A stretch of 64,000 nt of DNA from Mermis nigrescens (taxonomy: Eukaryota > Nematoda > Enoplea > Mermithida > Mermithidae): NCBI GenBank assembly GCA_036768485.1, contig JAVLUZ010000190.1, positions 386,751 to 450,750 on the forward strand, read 5' to 3'. Position 1 is the stretch's first letter; the number at the start of each line of letters is the position of its first letter. Below the pieces are notes generated by a model. It did not search any database and was not told the origin of the DNA. It saw only the letters and a list, made by a program, of their open reading frames with translations. The position numbers and the translations under genes are program-made. Shown here in pieces: positions 23,701 through 28,223 of this stretch.

Positions 23701-23710
23701 GGATGAATGA
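2640..23710 (+). CDS. TRIM33/TRIM24-like (TIF1): TIF1-family (TRIM24/TRIM33/Bonus-like) transcriptional cofactor, 5' end outside window
   Basis: Eleven exons splice in compatible phases: 2640-2766, 3862-4011, 4588-4881, 10837-11804, 12352-12613, 14528-14600, 15710-16075, 17696-17981, 19478-19589, 22134-22352 and 23516-23710. They give 1016 residues plus stop with no frame break. Domain order, counted from the first full codon: B-box 1 (1-42), B-box 2 (43-92), coiled coil (93-190), Gln-rich disordered region (about 260-500), Ser/Thr-rich linker (about 600-760), PHD finger (805-853), bromodomain (about 880-980), basic KRKR tail. This order is the signature of TIF1 proteins, which read unmodified and acetylated histone H3 tails and act as nuclear corepressors and, through the RING, E3 ligases. 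The RING and start codon are not in the window, so the gene is 5'-partial here. Odd points: the PHD lacks one Cys ligand (Asp at 832), and no PxVxL HP1 box was found. Family assignment is very secure; the exact paralogue is not. Confidence 0.93.
2767..3861. other. Intron of the TIF1-like gene
   Basis: Holds a fragment (about 3132-3330) of the CATGATCTTGGGG repeat family (GATCTTGGGGGTGGGGTT...CTTCGTATCATATACTC). The rest shows nothing recognisable. Confidence 0.5.
3862..4011 (+). CDS. TRIM33/TRIM24-like (TIF1): TIF1-like exon: B-box 2 zinc finger
   Basis: Fifty codons in phase 0 on both sides (acceptor TTATTAG, donor GAA|GTTAGT). The C-x2-H, C-x2-C, C-x2-C and H-x2-H ligands of a B-box 2 are all present (CSIH, CITC, CRNC, HSGH). 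Confidence 0.93.
4012..4587. other. Intron, no feature seen
   Basis: Short AT-rich intron between the B-box 2 and coiled-coil exons. No repeat or coding signal recognised. Confidence 0.5.
4588..4881 (+). CDS. TRIM33/TRIM24-like (TIF1): TIF1-like exon: B-box C-terminal coiled coil
   Basis: Ninety-eight codons, phase 0 to phase 0 (acceptor TTTCTAG, donor CAA|GTGTGC). The segment is charged and heptad-like, rich in Gln, Leu and Glu and free of Pro, as expected for the BBC coiled coil that oligomerises TRIM proteins. It joins in frame to the exon at 10837 across a 6-kb intron. Confidence 0.87.
5422..5614. mobile_element. 193-bp hAT-type MITE with 8-bp target duplication
   Basis: Inverted ends CAGTGGCGGATCTAG and TAAATCCGCCCCTG are flanked on both sides by ATGGCAAT (5414-5421 and 5615-5622). 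An 8-bp duplication and CAG...CTG ends are hAT hallmarks. Non-coding. Confidence 0.85.
5824..6526. mobile_element. 703-bp non-autonomous element rich in GGAATAG/CTATTCC
   Basis: Imperfect inverted ends (GAGTCTTGCATGACATAACGCGGAATA against TATTCCGCTTTCTGTCATACGACTC) are flanked by 9-bp repeats GTATGCAAT (5815-5823) and GTATGTAAT (6527-6535), one mismatch. A 9-bp duplication suggests a Mutator-like origin. Internal GGAATA and TATTCC motifs recur about every 50-100 bp. Confidence 0.65.
6661..9480 (+). mobile_element. hAT-like remnant interrupted by a Helitron-like element
   Basis: Bases 6680-6969 and 9193-9480 align with one continuous stretch at 24440-24870 (GACGGAATTATTTCTGATG, then CATCAAAAAATACRYATCT) and partly with 20660-21140. 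The interruption is exactly the 6970-9192 segment. Confidence 0.7.
6970..9192 (-). mobile_element. Helitron-like non-autonomous element (2.2 kb)
   Basis: Read on the minus strand it starts A^TCATAGGTAGC and ends CTTGCTAG^T, i.e. 5' TC and 3' CTRR in an A-T target with no duplication. A short stem-loop around GCTCCATCGGAAC lies 11-12 bases before the 3' end. The intact target is visible at 21125-21139 (TGTCATCAATGAGTA), confirming both boundaries. The 5' end carries a palindrome (GGTAGCGC...GCTACC). The 3' quarter is an inverted repeat (arms 6970-7157 and 7343-7527). No Rep/helicase ORF. Confidence 0.75.
9930..10760 (+). repeat. Two copies of the GGGGTCAGCCGGTCTG repeat
   Basis: Motifs GGTCAGGCGGTCTG and GGTCAGCCGGTCTGGGGTC with a conserved tail (CTTCATTTTNCCTTNTTTTCC) recur at 27645-27880, 44235-44490, 53283-53560, 59850-60070 and 61105-61345. 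Probably a MITE family; ends not defined. Confidence 0.55.
10837..11804 (+). CDS. TRIM33/TRIM24-like (TIF1): TIF1-like exon: end of coiled coil and Gln-rich middle region
   Basis: The largest exon (968 nt; acceptor GTTTTTAG, donor CG|GTAATT). Its first 75 or so residues (ALYFNDIAAECPKK, then SQMISRVNSRFETIR) align in position with the TIF1 region after the coiled coil. From about residue 80 it is low complexity: a basic KKGRRSSK patch, then many QQQ and QPQ runs with Pro, Ser and Asn. This is a disordered segment typical of TIF1 central regions, though the Gln bias is stronger than in vertebrates. An in-frame internal donor (CCG|GTAGTT, exon end 11731) could support a shorter isoform. Confidence 0.9.
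11805..12351. other. Intron with a possible cassette exon
   Basis: Between the Gln-rich exon and the next. Apart from the candidate exon at 12181-12287 it is AT-rich and unremarkable; a 64-codon open frame at 11960-12154 is Phe/Leu-rich and looks non-coding. Confidence 0.5.
12181..12287 (+). CDS. Possible alternative (cassette) exon of the TIF1-like gene
   Basis: Follows a good acceptor (AATGTCTCAG) and stays open for 35 codons in a protein-like composition (FIKQRTLEQWKATY, then REATYLAQQAQ), ending at a possible donor AC|GTTAAG. Phase is the problem: it cannot follow the normal end of the previous exon (11804) without meeting TAG. It does fit in frame if the alternative donor at 11731 is used, and it then joins exon 12352 correctly. 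It could instead be a decayed exon. No domain recognised. Confidence 0.3.
12352..12613 (+). CDS. TRIM33/TRIM24-like (TIF1): TIF1-like exon: Pro/Gln-rich linker with SUMO-interaction-like motif
   Basis: Acceptor TTTTTTGTCAG, donor AAC|GTATGC. The first base completes an Arg codon begun at 11804. The sequence is Pro/Gln-rich and includes IINIDDD, a hydrophobic-hydrophobic-x-hydrophobic core followed by acids, which fits a type-I SUMO-interacting motif. No fold is predicted. Confidence 0.8.
13027..13830. repeat. Two tandem copies of the CATGATCTTGGGG / GCGAAGCG repeat
   Basis: Copies at about 13040-13434 and 13490-13825, each with TTTCTGACGATGCTCTATCTTT, a variant hairpin (GCACGAAGCGCCG, GCGCGGAGCGCCG) and a terminal ATCATGTGTG. 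The same family is at 17230-17600, 22405-22815 and 53585-54330. Located in the intron 12614-14527. Confidence 0.65.
14528..14600 (+). CDS. TRIM33/TRIM24-like (TIF1): TIF1-like small linker exon
   Basis: A 73-nt exon behind a strong acceptor (GTTGTTTTCAG) and ending CGAA|GTAATA. It reads SQRLQNQLQNAEKTS and then LLHQAHGRR. It enters in phase 0 and leaves in phase 1, exactly what is needed to join 12613 to 15710. The Gln-rich composition matches its neighbours. It is short, so support is phase and splice sites rather than homology. Confidence 0.65.
14930..15140. repeat. Short element with GGTTGCTCGACTCGA motifs
   Basis: Inverted, partly palindromic blocks (CCGGTTGCTCGACTCGATCATTAA, TCGGATTGCTCGACTCAACTATTAA, TTTCGGTTGCTGGACTCGACC) suggest a small inverted-repeat element in the intron 14601-15709. 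Ends and duplication not resolved. Confidence 0.4.
15710..16075 (+). CDS. TRIM33/TRIM24-like (TIF1): TIF1-like exon: Ser/Thr-rich linker
   Basis: Acceptor TTTGTCGTCAG; the donor is TG|GTACGT at 16076, or alternatively ACAG|GTGGTA three bases earlier with the same phase (a possible NAGNAG-like wobble at the donor). It encodes a polar, Ser/Thr/Lys-rich, probably disordered stretch before the PHD finger. A second in-line acceptor at 15695 is out of phase with the upstream exon. Confidence 0.78.
16217..16830. repeat. TTTGTAC-rich repeat with two GCTTCGC hairpins
   Basis: Several CTTTGTACA and TGTACAAAGA palindromic motifs and the hairpin core at 16513 and 16603. A related block lies at 38810-39200 inside another element, in the opposite orientation, and fragments are at 21790-21845 and 54850-55000. 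Confidence 0.55.
17230..17600. repeat. CATGATCTTGGGG-family repeat copy
   Basis: Begins GGCACAGTATGAGAATTCTGAGGG, contains TTTCTGACGATC, the hairpin GGCGCGAAGCGCG (17434) and a CTGGGGGTTTAAACCCC end. It lies 95 bp before the PHD exon acceptor. Confidence 0.65.
17696..17981 (+). CDS. TRIM33/TRIM24-like (TIF1): TIF1-like exon: first two thirds of the PHD finger
   Basis: Acceptor TCGTTCAG, donor GA|GTGAGT. After an acidic and basic linker comes the PHD start DDDWEDFCAVCENGGE, nearly the TIF1 consensus (EDWCAVCQNGGD). The following CCEGVGC has two extra residues in the Cys pair, and FHIYDH replaces the usual FHLTCH, so the ligand Cys after the conserved His is Asp. GC content is clearly higher here than in surrounding DNA. 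Confidence 0.92.
18300..18770. repeat. G/C-tract MITE-like repeat copy
   Basis: Contains GTGGGGGGGGGTTTGG, runs of AAATACCCCCC and CCAATGGATAGTGCTCGATGA, ending GGTGCCGCCCACCTATG. Same family as 1255-1550. In the intron 17982-19477, otherwise featureless. Confidence 0.6.
19478..19589 (+). CDS. TRIM33/TRIM24-like (TIF1): TIF1-like exon: end of PHD finger
   Basis: Acceptor TGCTTGCAG, donor ACA|GTACGT. The correct frame starts with the G finishing a Glu codon and reads GKFVCRLCTDLEDCKTEED, giving the last Cys pair of the PHD and the TIF1-type CxDLED continuation. An open reading frame in another register across the same bases is a shadow. Confidence 0.9.
19692..19994. mobile_element. hAT-type MITE, degenerate
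   Basis: Ends CACTGGCGGATGTAGAGG and CTTGGATCCGCCACTG form inverted termini like those of 5422-5614. Flanking 8-mers agree at only 5 of 8 positions. Contains hairpin core GCTTCGC at 19828. Confidence 0.6.
20526..20654. mobile_element. 129-bp hAT-type MITE
   Basis: Perfect 13-bp inverted ends CAGGCACGTAGCT / AGCTACGTGCCTG flanked by GTGTGACG (20518-20525) and GTGTGGCG (20655-20662), one mismatch. It inserted into the start of another GGCGGAT element that continues to about 21267. Confidence 0.8.
20655..21267. mobile_element. GGCGGATACAGG...TAAATCCGCCC element
   Basis: Inverted GGCGGAT/ATCCGCC ends; interior aligns with 6680-6969 and 24440-24720. Bases 21125-21139 are the uninterrupted version of the Helitron target at 6969/9193. 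An AT-rich stretch (21280-21375) follows. Confidence 0.55.
21935..22104. mobile_element. 170-bp hAT-type MITE next to the bromodomain exon
   Basis: Same family as 20526-20654: CAGGCACGTAGCT at the left, CAGCTACGTGCCT at the right, and an exact 8-bp duplication TTAATCAA (21927-21934, 22105-22112). Only 21 bases remain between the duplication and the exon at 22134, so the branch site and pyrimidine tract are squeezed into it. Confidence 0.82.
22134..22352 (+). CDS. TRIM33/TRIM24-like (TIF1): TIF1-like exon: bromodomain, N-terminal part
   Basis: Seventy-three codons, phase 0 to 0 (acceptor ACATTTTCAG, donor AAA|GTTTGT). It contains YHRLISEPMDFSTIKSKL (the I-x-x-PMD motif of bromodomains) and NCAIFNK, whose Asn occupies the acetyl-lysine-binding position as in TIF1 bromodomains (NCERFNE). 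A hAT MITE ends only 29 bp upstream of this exon. Confidence 0.93.
22405..22815. repeat. CATGATCTTGGGG-family repeat copy
   Basis: ACATGATCTTGGGGAGGGG at the left and AGAATTTCCATGCTGTGCATG at the right, inverted relative to 17230-17600, with a variant hairpin GGCGCTTCGTGC at 22601. It lies 50 bp after the bromodomain exon donor. Confidence 0.65.
23060..23285. repeat. G/C-tract sequence, unclassified
   Basis: GGGGGATGGGGGATTCCCCCACC with C-runs and a CATGTAACGG...CCGTTACATG inverted pair around 23068-23283, suggesting a small MITE. In the last intron of the TIF1-like gene. Confidence 0.45.
23516..23710 (+). CDS. TRIM33/TRIM24-like (TIF1): TIF1-like terminal exon: end of bromodomain and C-terminus
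   Basis: Acceptor TGCGTTTTAG; 64 codons and a TGA at 23708-23710. It begins AD-S as in TIF1 bromodomain helix C, continues AKLYRDFVREICPYF, and ends with a basic SAKRKRIASEEDE tail that could be a nuclear localisation signal followed by a CK2-like acidic end. Confidence 0.92.
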   Translation, partial: ADSLTGAAGIGTAKLYRDFVREICPYFSSFVITSPEQQVAEEDLLPLERKSSAKRKRIASEEDE

Positions 23711-24020
23711 AAATAATTTTTATATGTCTCTTCGTCTCGCTTTTTATTTTTTTATCGTAAAAGCTATGCCTCCTTCGAACGGGCTTGAAGACTTAGTTTA
23801 CACTAGCCTGTTAGAAGGGAATATAAATTTAGCTATGCAGAAATTGATCTTTATTGACGTTTGTACCATTTTCGATTCGTCTTAATTTGTATTACCACAC
23901 TTATTTTTTATATAGCATTGTTTTAGCCGGCTGTCTTTGTTGAAATGACGCGCGTATTGCTTTGTTGAATTCGCACGAAATGAGATGGATGAGTAGTAGT
24001 GTTGAGCCATATGGATAGGC

Positions 24021-24026
24021 AATAAA
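24021..24026 (+). terminator. Probable polyadenylation signal of the TIF1-like gene
   Basis: AATAAA 311 bp after the stop codon, followed about 20 bp on by a T/GT-rich stretch (GATTTTTCAGTCTTGTG). It is the nearest canonical hexamer downstream of the gene. Confidence 0.55.
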
Positions 24027-24399
24027 TGGCAGTGATTTTTCAGTCTTGTGTTACCTGTTTCTGGGAAATGTATCAGGTCCGATTTTGGTTTAATCTATGA
24101 ATGGAGGACTTAGCATAATAAGAATCAATCAGTTTCATAAATGACGTGACAAATTTTACGATTTCGTTGAAAAATTACCCCTGCTATCGTGATAAAGTTT
24201 CATTCGGAAATGATATTTGACCTGAAAAAATTTGAAATATAGTGAATTAGCGTATGAAAATGAATAAGCTGAAAAACAAAAGAAAATCATCGTCTTCTTA
24301 AGAATTGAAAGGTTGCAAATTTTCTTCAGTTATTCATCGGACCCTTTTGTAGGCTGCTTATTAGATTATCTTATACTTTGTATATATGGTTCGTACATT

Positions 24400-24950
24400 C
24401 AGTGGCGGATCCAAGATTTTCTGACGGGGGCTCAACCCAAAAATTTCCTTAAAATGTTGATCATTGTCCAAAACTTCGTATAATATGCTTAAAGTGCCGG
24501 TTTTTTTGCTGTCTTTATATAGGCGGAATTATTTCTGATGAAAAAGAAAAAATTTTTAGAATTTTTCAACGTTTTTTCATGAAAGCAGAAAATTTAATGC
24601 AGAAATCTACACAAATCGCCGAAAAAACACTCGACAAATCATTAGAGCTACAAAATCTGTTCTGTTCAAAAACTATTCTACGTAAATTTAACTTTTTTAT
24701 AGTGTGCTAAGATAGTAAATGTCGTTAATGAGTACTATGCCGAAAATTGAAACATCGTGGTTAAAATGGCTACCATCATCAAAAAATACGCATCTGTTTT
24801 TCATTGCGCCTACTGTAAATCCGCCGGCGGTTGCTTTTGAAGTTCTGCATTATGTATGTAACTTCACTCGCCGATATAGTGAAATGGATAAACGGAATCA
24901 GGTTTCCAGTTTAAAATTTTTAGTAAGGCCAACTGTTCTCTAAGTTTTAA
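24400..24950. mobile_element. CAGTGGCGGATCC hAT-like fragment
   Basis: Left end CAGTGGCGGATCCAAG at 24400; interior parallels 6680-6969 and continues through the sequence that the Helitron split in that copy (24713-24735 here intact). The right end is not identifiable. Confidence 0.55.
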
Positions 24951-25190
24951 GTACCTACCTGTTGTAATGCTCGCGAGTCGCTGTTAATGCTTGGTATGTA
25001 CGATGCCTGTCATTGATTTAATCAATTTATTGTAGCATGCTTTTTATGGAACGATTTATAGCTTAAACAGGTAGGTAGTCGTGGTTTTTCAGATTCGATT
25101 AAAGTGCGATGCTGGGGTTGGCTTCATGCATGGCTGAAGTCGAAAATCTGAGGAATCTAGGGTGGGTCCAAAAAATTTTAAGGTAAAAAA

Positions 25191-25670
25191 TGTCAGGTAA
25201 AAAGGCGACATGCTACTACAGTAACCTATTGACACCTGATGCGCACGTTAGAACAAGAGAATTCAATGCATATATTGAATTGACATAAAATCTGAAGGGA
25301 ACCGGTCCGAGCTCAACACGTAAAACTGCAAAGCGAGGAGTCAGCGCTGATAAAGGCTATTGGGTTCGCCCAATAGCACCGGTTTTATTAATGCGTGTGC
25401 GCGCGACAATATATACAGCTGCACGGCTCGCATAAGACAGCTCAGTCCGAGCTGGTGACTATAAACGTACATATGGCCAGCCCGTTAGGTGGTCCAAGTA
25501 TATTGACCTAAGGATTATTGATTGAACTCGACTGACGTGCACAGAGACACGCGGAGTATATTACTAAATGAATATTATTACGGGGCTCGACAGACGTATA
25601 ATACGCGGAGTGACCCAAGTGAATATAATTAATGATTATTATTATATATTGACCACTACTGGGCGTGACA
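25191..25670 (+). repeat. LTR copy 1 (480 bp)
   Basis: Contains a TATA-like ACAATATATACAGC at about 25415 and, upstream, a 9-bp stem (GCTATTGGG/CCCAATAGC) closed by a TTCG loop at 25356-25377. Confidence 0.88.
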
Positions 25671-25759
25671 TTTGGTGACAGGAGTGGGATAGTCACACAT
25701 CTTGTGTGAGTCCGAAGCAGCTATTATTGATCGAGGACGATCAAAGCTAAGGAGGGAGG
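25671..25759 (+). other. Internal segment: primer-binding site and polypurine tract
   Basis: Directly after the LTR, TTTGGTGACAGGAGTGGGAT resembles a tRNA primer site: the 18-mer from TGG differs at one base from the complement of a typical tRNA-Leu 3' end. AAAGCTAAGGAGGGAGG immediately before the next LTR is a polypurine tract. An identical-length copy is at 26240-26328. Confidence 0.7.
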
Positions 25760-26239
25760 TGTCAGGTAAAAAGGCGACATGCTACTACAGTAACCTATTG
25801 ACACCTGATGCGCACGTTAGAACATGAGGAATTCAATGCATATATTGAATTGACATAAAATCTGAAGGGAACCGGTCCGAGCTCAACACGTAAAACTGCA
25901 AAGCGAGGAGTCAGCGCTGATAAAGGCTATTGGGTTCGCCCAATAGCACCGGTTTTATTAATGCGTGTGCGCGCGACAATATATACAGCTGCACGGCTCG
26001 CATAAGACAGCTCAGTCCGAGCTGGTGACTATAAACGAACATATGGCCAGCCCGTTAGGTGGTCCAAGTATATTGACCTAAGGATTATTGATTGAACTCG
26101 ACTGACGTGCACAGAGACACGCAGAGTATATTACTAAATGAATATTATTACGGGGCTCGACAGACGTATAATACGCGGAGTGACCCAAGTGAATATATTA
26201 ATGATTATTATTATATATTGACCACTACTGGGCGTGACA
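25760..26239 (+). repeat. LTR copy 2 (480 bp)
   Basis: Same length and ends as copy 1, with scattered differences (for example AACATGAGGAATTC in place of AACAAGAGAATTC). Confidence 0.88.
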
Positions 26240-26328
26240 TTTGGTGACAGGAGTGGGATAGTCACACATCTTGTGTGAGTCCGAAGCAGCTATTATTGAT
26301 CGAGGACGATCAAAGCTAAGGAGTGAGG

Positions 26329-26808
26329 TGTCAGGTAAAAAGGCGACATGCTACTACAGTAACCTATTGACACCTGATGCGCACGTTAGAACATGAGGAA
26401 TTCAATGCATATATTGAATTGACATAAAATCTGAAGGGAACCGGTCCGAGCTCAACACGTAAAACTGCAAAGCGAGGAGTCAGCGCTGATAAAGGCTATT
26501 GGGTTCGCCCAATAGCACCGGTTTTATTAATGCGTGTGCGCGCGACAATATATACAGCTGCACGGCTCGCATAAGACAGCTCAGTCCGAGCTGGTGACTA
26601 TAAACGAACATGTGGCCAGCCCGTTAGGTGGTCCAAGTAAATTGACCTAAGGATTATTGATTGAACTTGACTCACGTGCACAGAGACACGCGGAGTATAT
26701 TACTAAATGAATATTATTAAGGGGCTCGACAGACGTATAATACGCGGAGTGACCCAAGTGAATATATTAATGATTATTATTATATATTGACCACTACCGG
26801 GCGTGACA
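26329..26808 (+). repeat. LTR copy 3 (480 bp)
   Basis: Ends exactly at CGTGACA before AAAACAAAAAATATG, the same boundary as copies 1 and 2, so it is a complete terminal LTR rather than a truncated repeat unit. Confidence 0.88.
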
Positions 26809-27310
26809 AAAACAAAAAATATGACGAATGGGTGAAAAACGTTACACCATGCAATTAAGCTTAAAAAACTTTTCTTTCTAGGAGACCTTTGTAGCAGATC
26901 ATGGCTAAAAAAGCGGAATCTATAATAAGTTGCGATCTGCTAAAGAAATTAAAAATTTGCTCGGTATTGTCGGACAAAAATTCTTACTGAAATCTTGTTT
27001 TTTCATGTGAAACCTGATTCCATTCATGCGATTGCTCTGCTTTTTTGCATTTTAATCTTTAGGGGGTTTTTATCATACTATTGTCGAATGCACATTTTCA
27101 ATGAATGGGACAATATTTTCAATTTTGGGCGTTTCACATGATTAATTTTCTTCATCGTCTGTCTCTACAATGCTCCAAAATTAGGTTTTAAAGATAGAAT
27201 TTTTTGAACCTTTCAGCATTCGAGAATTAACAAATTTTCCAAGCAAACTAATCTTATTGTAGTGCCCGATTTCTTCAGGCGGCAGTCAACAGGAAAAATG
27301 ATTAGAAGTC
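26809..27310. other. Intergenic sequence, nothing recognised
   Basis: AT-rich, stops in all frames, no repeat from elsewhere in the window seen. Confidence 0.4.
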
Positions 27311-27312
27311 AC

Positions 27313-27484
27313 ATGGCCAGCCGGGTTAACTTGGCCAGCATATTCAGATGGCCAGCGTATTCAGATGGCCAGCCGAAATTATCTATTTCCGACGCCCACT
27401 GTGTTAACATGGTCAGCGTATTCAGATGGCCAGCATAATCAGAAGGCCAGCATATTCACATTACCAGCGTAGTCAGATGGCCAG
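27313..27484 (-). repeat. Degenerate 17-bp minisatellite (GCTGGCCATCTGAATAC), minus orientation
   Basis: About nine diverged units in the TTCAGATGGCCAGC orientation. The same satellite is in the opposite orientation at 41266-41310 and 42502-42610. Confidence 0.7.
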
Positions 27485-27579
27485 AAGGCTTGGCGAGTAA
27501 GTGGCGGGTCGGTGCCAACTGCGTCACCGTGTTCGCGCTGAATAGATTCTGGGGATCTGGGAGGTGTAAAATTATTTTT

Positions 27580-27890
27580 AACCCTCCCAGATCGACCATG
27601 CTGTGCAACTATACGATTACAAGCATAGATGCACAGAATGGCCGGTCTGGGGGGTCAGCCGGTCAGGTCCGGGTCCAAAATTGAGCTTCTTTGGGCCAAA
27701 ATGGCGTCAAAAAGGGTATAACGATGAAATAGCGCTAAAACATACTTCAATCTACACTTCTGGTCAATTTGAAGCACTTTTGGAGAAATTCCATGATTTT
27801 TACCCGTTTTTAGCCTTCATTTTACCTGTTTTCCCCAGAAAATTTTTCATTTTTCCATCCTGGTGGACTAGCTAGACCCTCCAACCCCCA
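27580..27890 (+). repeat. GGTCAGCCGGTC repeat copy
   Basis: GGGGGGTCAGCCGGTCAGGTCCGGG and CTTCATTTTACCTGTTTTCCCC link it to the family at 9930-10760. Confidence 0.5.
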
Positions 27891-28223
27891 CCTCACTGTA
27901 TGTCTTGATACGAGTAATTGAATGCATGCAGCATCGTAAAATAACGTAATTTTTCTATTTATTTCACTCTGGACATATGTACCTTGAACTCGGTATAGAA
28001 ACTCATTTTGGATATAAAGTACTTAAACTTGTAAATTTTTTTCGCTATGCATCAAAAGATATCCAAATGCTTCGTTCCACAGTAAACAAAAAACGACGAA
28101 CGTGATTGCTCAGTTTTTCTGGGTGTTTTAAAATTACAAAGAGTATCTTACCAAAAGTACCTATGTTGATTTTCTACATTTTTCTAGATTATAGAAATTC
28201 CAGGAATTGAAATATATGTATTA

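Larger units (their letters stand above)
25191..26808 (+). mobile_element. Miniature LTR retrotransposon (TRIM-like), triple-LTR tandem array
   Basis: Period 569 bp: LTR 480, internal 89, LTR 480, internal 89, LTR 480. Each LTR starts TGTCAGG and ends CGTGACA (TGTCA/TGACA inverted ends). The internal 89 bp has only a primer-binding-like site and a polypurine tract, no coding capacity. AAAA flanks both outer ends, compatible with a 4-bp duplication. Copies differ by only a few substitutions and small indels. Confidence 0.88.

Noticed and set aside
25191..26808. Satellite DNA or a 5S-type tandem gene array
   Set aside because: TG/CA ends, primer-site-like and polypurine sequences at the right places, and a complete terminal LTR fit an LTR element better.
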